Shown in pieces: positions 25,074 through 34,801 of a stretch of DNA of 64,000 nucleotides; position 1 is the stretch's first letter, and each line of letters starts with the position of its first letter. Source of the DNA: Acidobacteriota bacterium (GTDB taxonomy: Bacteria > Acidobacteriota > Vicinamibacteria > Vicinamibacterales > CAVVIG01); assembly GCA_016195265.1 (NCBI GenBank), contig JACPZW010000034.1:1-64000 (forward strand), written 5' to 3'. Made by a program: the position numbers and the translations under genes. The notes below the pieces were generated by a model. It was not told the origin of the DNA. It did not search any database and saw only the letters and a program-made list of their open reading frames with translations.

Positions 25074-27109
25074 TGTCGTTCGGGACCCTCGGCCTCATCG
25101 TGATGGTCATCGGGTACGCCGCCGGCGCCTCAGTGTCGCTCCTCGCGCCGTCGGATCGTGCGGCTCGCGTGCTGACGGCGATCGGAGCAGCCGTCGGCGG
25201 TATTGGAGGATCGATCGCCGCGGCGAGCGTGCTCATCACGCGCGTGCCTGTGGAGACGACGTTTGCCTCGCTAGTCTCCGCCGCCGGCGGGATCGCGATT
25301 CGACTTGATCCGCTCGGCGCGTTCTTTCTCCTGCTCGTTGCTATCGTCGGTCTCCCCGCAACGGTGTACGGCATCACCTACACCGGGGAATACGAAGGCC
25401 GTCATTCACTTCGTCTGTTCGGGCTGATGTTCAACGGCTTTCTGCTCGGGATGAGCCTCGTCCCGTGCGCCGCCAACGTCTTCACGTTTCTCTTTGCGTG
25501 GGAGTTGATGGCGATCACGTCGTACTTTCTCGTGATGACCGAAAGTCAGCACGCCGAGACGCGCCAGGCCGGACTCTGGTACGCGGTCATGACGCACTTC
25601 GGCTTCCTGGTCCTGCTGCCCATGTTCCTGATGATGGCGCCGGGCGGCGGCGCCACGGCGTTTGCCGATCTGCGGACGCACGCCGCGCTGATGTCCGGTC
25701 CGGCGAGGAACGTCGTCTTTCTCCTCGCGCTGGTGGCGTTCGGATCGAAGGCCGGCCTCGTGCCGTTGCACGTGTGGCTCCCGCGCGCGCACCCGGCCGC
25801 GCCTTCGCACGTCTCGGCGCTGATGTCGGGCGTGATGATCAAGCTCGGCGTCTACGGCGTGCTGCGGGTCGTCGTCGACTTCCTCGGCGCCGGTCCGGCA
25901 TGGTGGGGCGGACTGGTGCTCGCGGCGGGATCGATCTCGGCGCTCACCGGCGTGCTGTACGCGCTGGCGGACAACGATCTGAAGCGGCTGCTGGCGTACT
26001 CGTCGGTCGAAAACGTCGGCGTCATCTTTCTCGGCATCGGCGCCGGGCTCGTGCTGCACAGCTACGGCCTCCATGCGCTGGCGCTCGTGGGATTCGGCGC
26101 GGCCCTGCTGCACACGCTGAACCACGCTTGTTTCAAGGCGTTGCTGTTCCTCGCGACGGGCAACCTCCTGCACGAGGCGCACACGCGCAACATGGAACGG
26201 ATGGGCGGCCTGATCAAGGGCATGCCGCAGACTGCCGTGCTGTTTCTGATCGGATCGGCAGCCGCGGCCGCGTTGCCGCCGCTCAACGGCTTCGCGTCGG
26301 AGTGGATGGTGTTCCAGGCGCTGCTCTCCGGCGTGCAGATCCCGCAGCCGGACGTCGCGATTGGCGCGCCGCTCGCGATCGGCGTGCTCGCGCTGACGAG
26401 CGGCCTGGCGGCGGCGTGCTTCGTCAAGGCGTTCGGCATCAGCTTTCTCGCGATGCCTCGATCGGATGGGGCCGCCCGCGCGCGCGAGGCTCACTGGTCC
26501 TCGCGCGCCGTGATGGGTGTCCTCGCGGCCGGATGCGTGGGCCTCGGTCTTGCGGCGCCGCGAATCTTCGACGGCCTGTTCCGAATCGCCGCCGGCCTGT
26601 CCGCGGCGGCGTCGAGCGCATCGCCGCCCGCCGTAGGAAGCCTGTGGCTGGCAGCGCCGAACGGCGTCGCCCAGGTGTCGCCGCTGCTAATCGCCGCGGC
26701 AGCCGTGCTCGCGATCGGCGTACCGATGGCGCTCGTGCGCTTGCGGGGTCTCGAGTGGCGCCGCGCGGACACGTGGGGCTGCGGCCGGATCCAGCAGACC
26801 GCGCGCATGGAGTACACCTCGTCCGCCTTCGCCGAACCGCTGCGGCGCGTGTTCTCGGAGCTGTATCGCCCGACCGAGGATCTCAGTATCAACGTCCATC
26901 CCGACTCGCGGTACTTCGTCCGTTCGATCACGTACACCAGCGCCGTCGTGCCGTGGATCGAGCGCGCCTTTTACGACCCCGTCGCGAGCGGGATGCGCGC
27001 CTTCGCCACGCAGGTGCGCCGGCTGCAGGGCGGATCGGTCCATCTCTATCTGCTGTATCTCTCCGGCGCGCTCATGGCCGCGCTCGTCGCGGCGTGGTGG
27101 TTCAAATGA
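25073..27109 (+). CDS. hyfB: module 1: HyfB/HycC-type antiporter-like membrane subunit
   Basis: 678 residues, NuoL/HyfB family, many transmembrane helices. Ion-translocation signatures are the helix-5 glutamate in FAWELMAITSYF and the broken-helix region HVWLPRAHPAAPSHVSALMSGV. The long C-terminal part (TWGCGRIQQTARMEYTSSAFAEPLRRVF) is typical of HycC/HyfB and not of NuoL. The family is thought to pump H+ or Na+ as part of the membrane arm. ATG 25073 overlaps the previous stop. It is about 680 residues like its module 2 paralogue at 31782, with which it shares the LPRAHPAAPSHVSALMSGVM block. Confidence 0.92.
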   Translation: MSFGTLGLIVMVIGYAAGASVSLLAPSDRAARVLTAIGAAVGGIGGSIAAASVLITRVPVETTFASLVSAAGGIAIRLDPLGAFFLLLVAIVGLPATVYGITYTGEYEGRHSLRLFGLMFNGFLLGMSLVPCAANVFTFLFAWELMAITSYFLVMTESQHAETRQAGLWYAVMTHFGFLVLLPMFLMMAPGGGATAFADLRTHAALMSGPARNVVFLLALVAFGSKAGLVPLHVWLPRAHPAAPSHVSALMSGVMIKLGVYGVLRVVVDFLGAGPAWWGGLVLAAGSISALTGVLYALADNDLKRLLAYSSVENVGVIFLGIGAGLVLHSYGLHALALVGFGAALLHTLNHACFKALLFLATGNLLHEAHTRNMERMGGLIKGMPQTAVLFLIGSAAAAALPPLNGFASEWMVFQALLSGVQIPQPDVAIGAPLAIGVLALTSGLAAACFVKAFGISFLAMPRSDGAARAREAHWSSRAVMGVLAAGCVGLGLAAPRIFDGLFRIAAGLSAAASSASPPAVGSLWLAAPNGVAQVSPLLIAAAAVLAIGVPMALVRLRGLEWRRADTWGCGRIQQTARMEYTSSAFAEPLRRVFSELYRPTEDLSINVHPDSRYFVRSITYTSAVVPWIERAFYDPVASGMRAFATQVRRLQGGSVHLYLLYLSGALMAALVAAWWFK

Positions 27110-28047
27110 CCCGGTACGTCGCGGTCCTGCTGCAGACGCTCGTCGCGGTCGCGCTCGCGCCGGGACTCGTCGGTTTCATCCGCTGGCTGAAAGCGCGACT
27201 GCAGGGGAGGCGAGGGGCGGCGCCCTGGCAGCCGTACTTCGAGCTGCGCAAGCTCTTCGGCAAGGAGGCGGTCGTCTCGCACACCGCGTCGTGGATCTTC
27301 ACGGCGACGCCGTTCGTGCTCTTCGGTACGAGCGTGCTCGTGGCGTCCGTCGTGCCGCTGATCGTCGCGCCCGCGGGACGCTTTCTCATCGGCGACCTCT
27401 TCGCCACCGTGTACCTGTTGCTGCTGGGCACGTTCTTCCTCGCGCTCGCCGGGCTCGATACGGGCTCGCCGTTCGGCGGCATGGGCGCCAGCCGCGAGAT
27501 GACCGTCGTCGCGCTGACCGAGCCGACCGTCGCGCTGTCGATCGTCGCGCTGGCGCTGAACGCGGGGTCGACGAGTTTTTCCGAGATCGTCTCGCGGACG
27601 CTGGTGCAGCCGAGCGCGGCGCTGGGGCCCGGGCATCTGCTGGCATTTGCCGCGCTCTTCATCGTGACGCTCGCGGAAACCGGCCGGCTGCCCGTGGACA
27701 ACCCATCGACGCACCTCGAGCTGACGATGATTCACGAAGCGATGATCCTCGAGTACTCGGGTCCGTACCTCGGGTTGATCGAGTGGGGCGCCGCGCTCAA
27801 GCTGCTGGTGTTCCTCGCACTGGCCGCGAATCTCTTCATGCCGTGGGGCATCGCGCTCTCGCTGTCGCCGGCCGCGGTCGCGATCGGCCTGCTGAGTTTC
27901 GTCGCGAAGCTCGGCGCGCTCTCGGTCGCGATCGCGGTGCTCGAAACCCGCGTCGCCAAGCTGCGCCTGTTCAGAGTGCCGGAGCTGCTGAGCGTGTCGT
28001 TCGTGCTCGCGCTGCTCGCGGTCATGTCGACGTTCCTGGTGAGGTAG
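27106..28047 (+). CDS. hyfC: module 1: HyfC/HycD (NuoH-like) membrane anchor subunit
   Basis: 313 residues, NuoH/HycD family. ETGRLPVDNPSTHLELTMIHE is the conserved cytoplasmic loop that contacts the soluble arm, and FGGMGASREMTV is another family block. It links the redox subunits to the antiporter-like subunits and forms the quinone-cavity counterpart. The ATG at 27106 overlaps the hyfB1 stop (ATGA). The module 2 paralogue at 33863 is very similar, including FGGMGASREMT. Confidence 0.92.
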   Translation: MTRYVAVLLQTLVAVALAPGLVGFIRWLKARLQGRRGAAPWQPYFELRKLFGKEAVVSHTASWIFTATPFVLFGTSVLVASVVPLIVAPAGRFLIGDLFATVYLLLLGTFFLALAGLDTGSPFGGMGASREMTVVALTEPTVALSIVALALNAGSTSFSEIVSRTLVQPSAALGPGHLLAFAALFIVTLAETGRLPVDNPSTHLELTMIHEAMILEYSGPYLGLIEWGAALKLLVFLALAANLFMPWGIALSLSPAAVAIGLLSFVAKLGALSVAIAVLETRVAKLRLFRVPELLSVSFVLALLAVMSTFLVR

Positions 28048-28049
28048 CC

Positions 28050-28709
28050 GTGGTCGCCGATCCGCTCTCGCAACTCGTGATGCTCGGCAGCAGCGGCATG
28101 CTGCTGACCGCGCTCATCGTGCTCTGGCGCAAGGGCATTCCCGCGTACGTCACCGCGTACCGATGGCAGTCGTGGCTGCTGGCGGCTATCACGGCGACGG
28201 TGGGCTACTACGGCCACGACCCGCAGCTGTACTGGGTGGCGGCCGTGCTGCTCGCGCTCAAAGGCATCGCGATCCCGGCGCTGCTGCGAACGATGCAGCG
28301 GCGGTTCGGCGCCGAGCGCGAAGCGACGCCGTACGTGAACACGGAGACGTCGCTGGCCATCGCCGGCGTGCTCGTCCTGTTCGCGTACGTGATCGCGCGG
28401 CCGTGGATGACGATCACAAATCTGCCGACCAGGCAAGGCCTGCCGCTGGCGCTCGCCTTGTTGTTCGTGAGCCTGCTGATCGTGGTCAGCCGGAAGAAGG
28501 CGATGACGCAGGTGATCGGCTTCCTGATGCTCGAGAACGCGATCGCGCTGCTCGCCGCCGTCGGCACGTACGGCGTGCCGCTCCTCGTCGAGTTCGGCGT
28601 CTTCCTCGACGCGCTCATGGGATTCCTGGTGATGCAGATCTTCGTGTACCACATTCACGAGACCTTCGACACGATCGACGTCGAAGCGCTGACACGGTTG
28701 CGGCATTGA
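28050..28709 (+). CDS. hyfE: module 1: HyfE-like membrane subunit
   Basis: 219 residues from GTG 28050, two bases after the hyfC1 stop, with GGTGAGGTA as ribosome site. The protein is strongly hydrophobic (LFVSLLIVVSRKKAMTQVIGFLMLENAIALL). The C-terminal half is NuoK-like: GFLMLENAIALLAAVGTYGVPLLVEFGVFLDALMGFLVMQI holds the buried glutamates expected of HyfE/NuoK proteins. It probably takes the place of NuoK between the antiporter subunits and the H-like anchor. Confidence 0.85.
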   Translation: MVADPLSQLVMLGSSGMLLTALIVLWRKGIPAYVTAYRWQSWLLAAITATVGYYGHDPQLYWVAAVLLALKGIAIPALLRTMQRRFGAEREATPYVNTETSLAIAGVLVLFAYVIARPWMTITNLPTRQGLPLALALLFVSLLIVVSRKKAMTQVIGFLMLENAIALLAAVGTYGVPLLVEFGVFLDALMGFLVMQIFVYHIHETFDTIDVEALTRLRH

Positions 28710-28719
28710 GGGCGCGATC

Positions 28720-30186
28720 GTGAACCCCAGCCTCTCGCTGCTGCTCCTGCCGCCGCTGATCGCCGGCATCGTCGCCCTCGTCGTGCGGCCGTACCGGCGA
28801 TTCGTGGCGTGGGTGAGCGTCGTGTGCGCGGCCGTGTCCTTCGCGGCCAGCGTCGCGCTCGCGGTCGCCGTCGTTCAGGCCGGCACGCCCGACGATCCGG
28901 TGGCGGTGTCGACGCTGTGGCGCGTCGACGCTCTGTCGGCGCTCCTCGCCGTGTGCATCGCGTTCGTCGCGCTCCTCGCGTCGGCGCTGGGTCCTGGACT
29001 GGGTGGCGCAGACGAGGAGGATCCGGCGCGAATGCGCCAGTTCCGGATCTTCACGAACGCGTTCGCGTCGACCATGCTCGTCGCGGTCACGATTCAGAAC
29101 GTGGCGCTGATGTGGGTGGCGATCGAAGCGACGACGATCACGTCGGCGATGGTGATTCCGTTGACCCGGACGAAAGCGTCGGTCGAGGCGTCGTGGAAGT
29201 ACCTCCTGATCTGCTCGGTCGGCATCGCGCTGGCGTTCGCCGGTACCGTGCTCGCCTACTTCGATTTCGTCGCGACGGCGGGCGAGGTCCCGGGCGCGCT
29301 GAATTGGACCGTGCTCCGCGAAACGGCGCGGGTGCTGCATCCGCAGCTCCTGCAGACGGCGTTCGCCTTCGTCCTGATCGGGTACGGCACCAAAGCCGGG
29401 CTCGCGCCGATGCACACGTGGCTGCCGGACGCGCACTCCGAGGCGCCGTCACCGGTTTCCGCCATGATGTCGGGCGTGCTGCTCGCCGTCGCGATGTACG
29501 CGATTGCGCGTTGGAAAGCCGTCGTCGACGCGGCCGTCGATCCGTGGTTCACCAACAGCCTGCTCCTGGGATTCGGGCTGCTCTCGGTGACCATCGGCGC
29601 GTTCAGCCTCGTCATTCAGCGCCACTACAAACGCATGCTCGCGTACTCGAGCGTGGAGCACATGGGGCTGGTCGCGGTCGGCCTGGCGCTCGGTCCGCTG
29701 GGGACGTTCGCGGCGCTGCTGCACGTCGTCAATCACGCCGTCGCCAAGTCGATGAGCTTTCTGCTGGCCGGACGCATCCTGCATCGCTACGACACGACGG
29801 AGATCGGCGGGGTCACCGGCCTGCTGCGCGTCATGCCCTGGACCGGATCGCTGTTCGCCGTCGGCATCCTGGCGCTCGTTGGCCTGCCGCCGTTCGGACT
29901 CTTCGTGTCTGAATTCCTGCTGATTCGCGCCGCCATCGTCACCAGCCGGTTCTGGGTCGCGGGCGTGGTGCTCGTGCTGTTGCTGACCGTCTTCGTGTCC
30001 TTGATCGCGCACTTGAACCGGATGCTGTACGGCGAGATGCCGTCAGGCGTCGCCATCGGCGAAACGCGCAGCTGGCCCCTCGTCGCGCTCGCGCTGTCGG
30101 TCGGCGTGCTGATCGTGCTCGGCGTCACGCTGCCGCAGCCAATCTCGACGCTGATCGCGCAGTCGGTGCGCGGAGTCATCCGATGA
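28720..30186 (+). CDS. hyfF: module 1: HyfF-type antiporter-like membrane subunit
   Basis: 488 residues from GTG 28720, NuoN/NuoM/HyfF family. The helix-5 glutamate lies in WVAIEATTITSAMVIP. The broken-helix block is HTWLPDAHSEAPSPVSAMMSGVLL, and a lysine/His channel region appears in RHYKRMLAYSSVEHMGL. It lacks the long C-terminal extension of HyfB. Together with hyfB1 it gives module 1 two antiporter-like subunits; E. coli Hyf has three (B, D, F), so a HyfD equivalent is absent. It overlaps hyfG1 by four bases. Confidence 0.9.
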   Translation: MNPSLSLLLLPPLIAGIVALVVRPYRRFVAWVSVVCAAVSFAASVALAVAVVQAGTPDDPVAVSTLWRVDALSALLAVCIAFVALLASALGPGLGGADEEDPARMRQFRIFTNAFASTMLVAVTIQNVALMWVAIEATTITSAMVIPLTRTKASVEASWKYLLICSVGIALAFAGTVLAYFDFVATAGEVPGALNWTVLRETARVLHPQLLQTAFAFVLIGYGTKAGLAPMHTWLPDAHSEAPSPVSAMMSGVLLAVAMYAIARWKAVVDAAVDPWFTNSLLLGFGLLSVTIGAFSLVIQRHYKRMLAYSSVEHMGLVAVGLALGPLGTFAALLHVVNHAVAKSMSFLLAGRILHRYDTTEIGGVTGLLRVMPWTGSLFAVGILALVGLPPFGLFVSEFLLIRAAIVTSRFWVAGVVLVLLLTVFVSLIAHLNRMLYGEMPSGVAIGETRSWPLVALALSVGVLIVLGVTLPQPISTLIAQSVRGVIR

Positions 30187-31760
30187 CGAAGACGTTCGAT
30201 GCCTTCCGGCGCGCCCTGACCGAGGGCCGTGTGCCCGTGAGCGACCTCGTCCTGCCGCGGCCGAACGAGGCGCACTGTCGTGTCACGGCGGCGGACCTCA
30301 AAGACCTCAGCGATCGCGCGTGTCGCGACCTGGGTGCCGAGCTCGTCTTCATGGGCGCCGACGATCGCCGCGCGGAGGCGGGCGCGTTCTTCGTCCACTA
30401 CCTGTTCGCACAGCGCACGCAGAACTGGTTTCTTCACGCATCGGCGCGGGTCGACGCCTCGCGGCCGGAAGTGCCGTCGCTGGCGGCGTTCCACTATCCG
30501 GCCTCACGATTCGAGCGCGAGATCAGAGATCTGTTCGGCATCCACGTGACGGGCCATCCGGATCCGCGCCCGCTCGTCAAGCACGCCTTCTGGCCCGAGG
30601 ATTACTTCCCGCTGCGCAAAGACGCCGCCAGCCCCGGGTTCGCCGACGATGGGCGGCCGTTTCCGTTCACGGAGGTGGGAGGAGAAGGCGTCTACGAGAT
30701 TCCGGTCGGTCCGGTCCACGCAGGCGTGATCGAGCCTGGGCATTTCCGCTTCAGCGTGATGGGCGAGACGATCATCGACATGAAGTCGCGCCTCTATTTC
30801 ACGCACAAGGGCACCGAGAAACTGTTCGAGGGGCGCGACCCGGCTGACGGCGTGGAGCTGGCCGAGCGCGTATCGGGCGACACGAGCGTCGGACATGCCC
30901 TGGCGTACTGCCAGGCGGTCGAAGCGGCGGCGCGTGTCGACCCTCCGCCGAGGGCGGCGTACCTGCGCGTGATGCTGCTCGAGCTCGAGCGTCTGTACAA
31001 CCATGTCGCGGACGTCGGCGCGATTGCCAACGACACGGGCTTCGGCGTCGCGCACGCGCATTGCTACCGGATTCGCGAGCAGCTCCTCCGGGTGAACAAA
31101 GAGCTCACGGGCTCGCGGCTGCTCCGGGGCGTGCTCTGTCCCGGCGGCCTCGCGCGCGATCTCGAGGTGCCGCGCGATCACGCCGCGCGCGTCGCCGCGG
31201 CAGTCGCCGATTTCGACGAGATTGTCGAGATCTGCCTCGCGAACACGCTGGTGCTCGATCGGCTCGAAGGCACGGGCGTCCTGAAACCCGAGCTGGCCCG
31301 CGATCACGGCGTTCTCGGCTATGTCGCGCGGGCCTCGGGCATTGATCTCGATGCGCGGCGCGACCATCCGTTCGCGGCTTACGGCCAGCTGACCTTCGCC
31401 GTGCCGGTCTACGAGAACGGCGACGTGATGGATCGGCTCCGCGTGCGGGCCGACGAAGTGCACGAGGCCGCCGACTTGATCGAGCAGGCATGCGGGCATC
31501 TGCCGTCTGGCCCGGTCCGGACGAACGTCGGACGCATCGATGCGTTCGCGCCGGCGTTCGGAATCGTCGAAGGGTGGCGCGGCCGCATCATCCACTGGCT
31601 CATGACGCGTGACGACGGGCGCTTGCATCGCGTGAAGATCGTCGATCCGTCGTTCTTCAACTGGCCCGCGCTCTCGCTGGCGCTCGTGGGCAACATCGTT
31701 CCCGACTTTCCGTTGTGCAACAAATCGTTCAATCAGTCTTACTCGGGAAATGATCTGTAG
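30183..31760 (+). CDS. module 1: HyfG/NuoCD-like large subunit lacking all four Ni-site cysteines
   Basis: 525 residues. Residues about 1-165 are a NuoC-like domain (FEREIRDLFGIHVTGHPDPRPL). The rest is a NuoD/HycE-like large subunit. The L1 motif RxCGxCxxxH reads RVSGDTSVGH (S231, T234), and the C-terminal L2 motif reads SYSGNDL (S519, G522). Its module 2 paralogue has cysteine at all four positions. It therefore cannot hold a normal NiFe centre. Relatives of this kind have been called Ehr (energy-converting hydrogenase-related) complexes; the donor and acceptor are unknown. The rest of the fold is well kept (LELERLYNHVADVGAI), which argues against a decaying pseudogene. It is followed by a 21-bp gap, the largest within the operon. 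Confidence 0.88.
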   Translation: MTKTFDAFRRALTEGRVPVSDLVLPRPNEAHCRVTAADLKDLSDRACRDLGAELVFMGADDRRAEAGAFFVHYLFAQRTQNWFLHASARVDASRPEVPSLAAFHYPASRFEREIRDLFGIHVTGHPDPRPLVKHAFWPEDYFPLRKDAASPGFADDGRPFPFTEVGGEGVYEIPVGPVHAGVIEPGHFRFSVMGETIIDMKSRLYFTHKGTEKLFEGRDPADGVELAERVSGDTSVGHALAYCQAVEAAARVDPPPRAAYLRVMLLELERLYNHVADVGAIANDTGFGVAHAHCYRIREQLLRVNKELTGSRLLRGVLCPGGLARDLEVPRDHAARVAAAVADFDEIVEICLANTLVLDRLEGTGVLKPELARDHGVLGYVARASGIDLDARRDHPFAAYGQLTFAVPVYENGDVMDRLRVRADEVHEAADLIEQACGHLPSGPVRTNVGRIDAFAPAFGIVEGWRGRIIHWLMTRDDGRLHRVKIVDPSFFNWPALSLALVGNIVPDFPLCNKSFNQSYSGNDL

Positions 31761-31781
31761 CTGATAGCTGAAAGAGGCGCC

Positions 31782-33863
31782 GTGGACGTGGAATCGGGCC
31801 CAGGCGTGATAGCGGCGTGCTATGGCGCAGGGGCGCTCTTGTCCTTGCTGCTGGCGCGGTGGTCGGGCCGCCTCGCGCTCGTCGTGAGTCATCTCGCCGC
31901 GGCAGCCGGGGCGGCCGCGGGCCTCGCCCTTTCCCTCGGTCTGCTTCTGGGTGAACCCGGCCGCACGCTGATCCGGCCGCTCCCGAACTTCTTCCCGTTC
32001 GCGAAACTCTCGCTCTTGATCGATGGGCTTTCGGCGTACTTCCTGCTCGTCGTTTCCGTCGTGGCCGTCGCGGCGGCCATCTACGGTCCGGCGTACCTCC
32101 GGGCGCACTCGCCCGATGCCGGATCCACGCGGCAGGCGGCGCAAGGGTTCGCGCTGAACGTGTTCCTGGGCTGCATGGCGTTCCTCTGTTGCGCCGGCGA
32201 CGCGTTGACGTTCCTCTTCTGCTGGGAAGGCATGACGCTCGCCAGCTACGTCCTCGTCGTCTCCGACGATCGGGATGGCGAGAACGCGCGAGCGGGCCTC
32301 CTTTACATGGTGATGGCCCATGGAGGGACGGCCCTGCTGCTCGTGGCGTTTCTTGCGCTCACCGAGCGGGCCGGGGCGTTCGACTTTGCGGCCCTTCGCG
32401 CGGCCGCGGCTGGCCTCGACGGTCCGACACGGACGACACTCTTCTTTCTGGCGCTCGGTGGCTTCGCCACCAAGGCTGGTGTCGTTCCGCTCCACGTGTG
32501 GCTTCCGCGCGCGCATCCTGCGGCCCCGAGCCACGTGTCGGCCCTGATGTCGGGCGTGATGCTCAAGGTCGCGATCTACGGGCTTCTGCGTTTCACGTTC
32601 GACCTGCTGGCGCCGGTCGCCGGACCACTTCCGTTCTCGTGGGGATGGACCGTGCTCTTCGTGGGCACGACATCGGCGGTGCTTGGCGTGCTCTACGCGC
32701 TCCAGCAGCACGACCTCAAGCGTCTGCTCGCTTTCCACAGCGTCGAGAACATCGGGATCATCCTCATCGGCGTGGGGCTTGCGATGATTCTGTGGCGCCA
32801 GAGCACGGGCGGCGCCCTCGCAACGGTGGCGCTCACGGCGGCGCTCCTTCACACTGTCAACCACGCCGCCTTCAAAGGCCTCCTCTTCCTCGGGGCGGGC
32901 AGCGTGCTCTCCCGCACGCACCTCCGCAACATCGAGGAGCTCGGCGGGCTCGCCCGGCGCATGCCGTGGACGGCGGGGCTGTTCCTGCTCGGCGCCGTCG
33001 CCATCTCGGCGCTCCCGCCGCTCAACGGATTCGTCAGCGAGTGGCTCACCTTCCAGGCGCTTCTCGGAGGCGCGACCCGCTTTCATGGGCCGGCCGGTCT
33101 CGTCATCGTTTTCTCCGCCGCGATGCTCGCGCTCACCGGAGGCCTTGCCGCGGCCTGTTTCGCGAAGGCGTTCGGCGTCACGTTTCTCGGCCGCCCTCGA
33201 ACATCGCAAGCCGAGCACGCCACCGAGGCGCCGCCGTCGATGATCGCCGGCATGCTGTGGCTCGGCGCGCTGTGCGTAGCTCTCGGCGTCGCGCCGGGCT
33301 ATGCGATGCGGCTGCTCGACGCGCCCACGGCGGCGCTGCTCCACGGCCCCGGCGCGAGCGCCGTCGTGACCGCCCGGGGACCGCTCGTACTGTCGACGGC
33401 GCTGACGCCGTCAGGCACGAACGGAACGGCCATTTCGATGACGATGGTGGCCGCGCTCCTCATCGCGCTCAGCGCGATCGCGTTGCTGCTGCGCCGCGGC
33501 GTGCGGCGTGCGCCGCAGCGTGTCGCCCCGACGTGGACCTGCGGGATGACACCCACGGCACGGTTCGACTACACGGCGACCGCGTTCGCCAAGCCGCTCC
33601 GGCTCGTGTTCGCGGCGCTCTATCATCCGCGCCGCGAGGTGACCCGCGAGACGGCCGGGACGCCGTACGTCGTCGGACGGATCCACTACGCCGGCGAGAT
33701 CGTGGACCTCGCGGAGACGCACATCTACCACCGGGTCGAGCGAGAGATCTCGGCGCTTTCGCAGCTCATTCGCGCCCGCAGCACTGGCCGCATCTACGGA
33801 TATATCGGGTTCGTGCTCGCCGCGCTCTTCGTGGCGCTGCTGCTGCTCGGAGTGGCCTACTGA
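31782..33863 (+). CDS. hyfB: module 2: HyfB/HycC-type antiporter-like membrane subunit
   Basis: 693 residues from GTG 31782, preceded by AAGAGGCG. It is a paralogue of 25073. The helix-5 glutamate is in CWEGMTLASYVLV, the broken helix is HVWLPRAHPAAPSHVSALMSGVM, and the HyfB-type C-terminus is TWTCGMTPTARFDYTATAFAKPLRLVF. It probably pumps protons or sodium ions driven by the redox reaction of the module 2 hydrogenase-like head. The short leader before it contains a TAGCTGATAGCTGA repeat. It opens module 2, whose gene order is B-C-E-F-G-small. Confidence 0.92.
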   Translation: MDVESGPGVIAACYGAGALLSLLLARWSGRLALVVSHLAAAAGAAAGLALSLGLLLGEPGRTLIRPLPNFFPFAKLSLLIDGLSAYFLLVVSVVAVAAAIYGPAYLRAHSPDAGSTRQAAQGFALNVFLGCMAFLCCAGDALTFLFCWEGMTLASYVLVVSDDRDGENARAGLLYMVMAHGGTALLLVAFLALTERAGAFDFAALRAAAAGLDGPTRTTLFFLALGGFATKAGVVPLHVWLPRAHPAAPSHVSALMSGVMLKVAIYGLLRFTFDLLAPVAGPLPFSWGWTVLFVGTTSAVLGVLYALQQHDLKRLLAFHSVENIGIILIGVGLAMILWRQSTGGALATVALTAALLHTVNHAAFKGLLFLGAGSVLSRTHLRNIEELGGLARRMPWTAGLFLLGAVAISALPPLNGFVSEWLTFQALLGGATRFHGPAGLVIVFSAAMLALTGGLAAACFAKAFGVTFLGRPRTSQAEHATEAPPSMIAGMLWLGALCVALGVAPGYAMRLLDAPTAALLHGPGASAVVTARGPLVLSTALTPSGTNGTAISMTMVAALLIALSAIALLLRRGVRRAPQRVAPTWTCGMTPTARFDYTATAFAKPLRLVFAALYHPRREVTRETAGTPYVVGRIHYAGEIVDLAETHIYHRVEREISALSQLIRARSTGRIYGYIGFVLAALFVALLLLGVAY

Positions 33864-34801
33864 TGATCGGAGACAGACCGCTCGCGCTCGTGCTCGTCGA
33901 GATGATCCTGCTCGTGCTGGTGGGGCCGCTCGTGACGGGCACCATTCAGAAGATGAAGGCGCGGCTCCAGTGCCGCCAGGGCGCCGGAGTGTTTCAGCCG
34001 TACCGCGATCTCGCCAAGCTGTTCCGCAAAGGCACGGTGCAGGCCGACACGACGTCGGGCTTCTTCTGGTCGATCCCTGTCCTCGTGCTCGCCGCCACCG
34101 TGGCCGCGGGCGCGCTCGTGCCCGTCATCCGGGCGGGGCCGCCGGCCTTTCCGTTGGGCGACGCGGTGATGCTGCTTGGACTGCTCGCGCTGGCCCGCTT
34201 CCTCACGGCGGTCGGTGCGCTCGACGCCGGCGGCGCCTTCGGCGGCATGGGCGCCTCGCGCGAGATGACGATCGCGCCGCTCGTCGAGCCGGTCCTGATG
34301 ATGGTCGTGTTCTCGACGGCCGTGGCGGCCGGGACGACGGAGCTTGGCGCGCTCGCCGCGCACCGCGGGACGTCGTGGTTCCTGGCCTGGCGCGCGGCGG
34401 ACTTCCTCGGCTTTGCGGCCATGCTCGTGCTGCTCCCGGCGGAGACGGGCCGGATCCCCGTCGACAACCCGGACACGCATCTCGAGCTCACGATGCTGCA
34501 CGAAGGCATGCTGCTGGAGCACTCCGGGCCGGGATTCGGCTGCATGGCGCTCGCCTCGCACACACGGCAGATCGTGACGCTCAGCCTGGTGTCGGCGCTC
34601 TTCTTTCCGATCGGACCCGCGGGCGGCGCGGCGGGCCTCCTCCTCGGCGCCGGCGCGTTCGCGGTGAAGATCCTCGTGCTCGCGACCTTCCTCGCGCTGG
34701 TCGAGTCCTCGTACGCCAAGCTCCGGCTGTTCCGCGTGCCGCAGTACCTCGGCGTCGGTTTCGTGTGCGCCCTGACGGCGCTTGCGCTGAGGATCCTGTG
34801 A
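33863..34801 (+). CDS. hyfC: module 2: HyfC/HycD (NuoH-like) membrane anchor subunit
   Basis: 312 residues. ATG 33863 overlaps the hyfB2 stop (TGATG). The family loop ETGRIPVDNPDTHLELTMLHEGM and the block FGGMGASREMTI are close to those of the module 1 paralogue. It anchors the redox head to the membrane arm and conducts protons near the interface. It overlaps hyfE2 by four bases (GTGA). Confidence 0.92.
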   Translation: MIGDRPLALVLVEMILLVLVGPLVTGTIQKMKARLQCRQGAGVFQPYRDLAKLFRKGTVQADTTSGFFWSIPVLVLAATVAAGALVPVIRAGPPAFPLGDAVMLLGLLALARFLTAVGALDAGGAFGGMGASREMTIAPLVEPVLMMVVFSTAVAAGTTELGALAAHRGTSWFLAWRAADFLGFAAMLVLLPAETGRIPVDNPDTHLELTMLHEGMLLEHSGPGFGCMALASHTRQIVTLSLVSALFFPIGPAGGAAGLLLGAGAFAVKILVLATFLALVESSYAKLRLFRVPQYLGVGFVCALTALALRIL

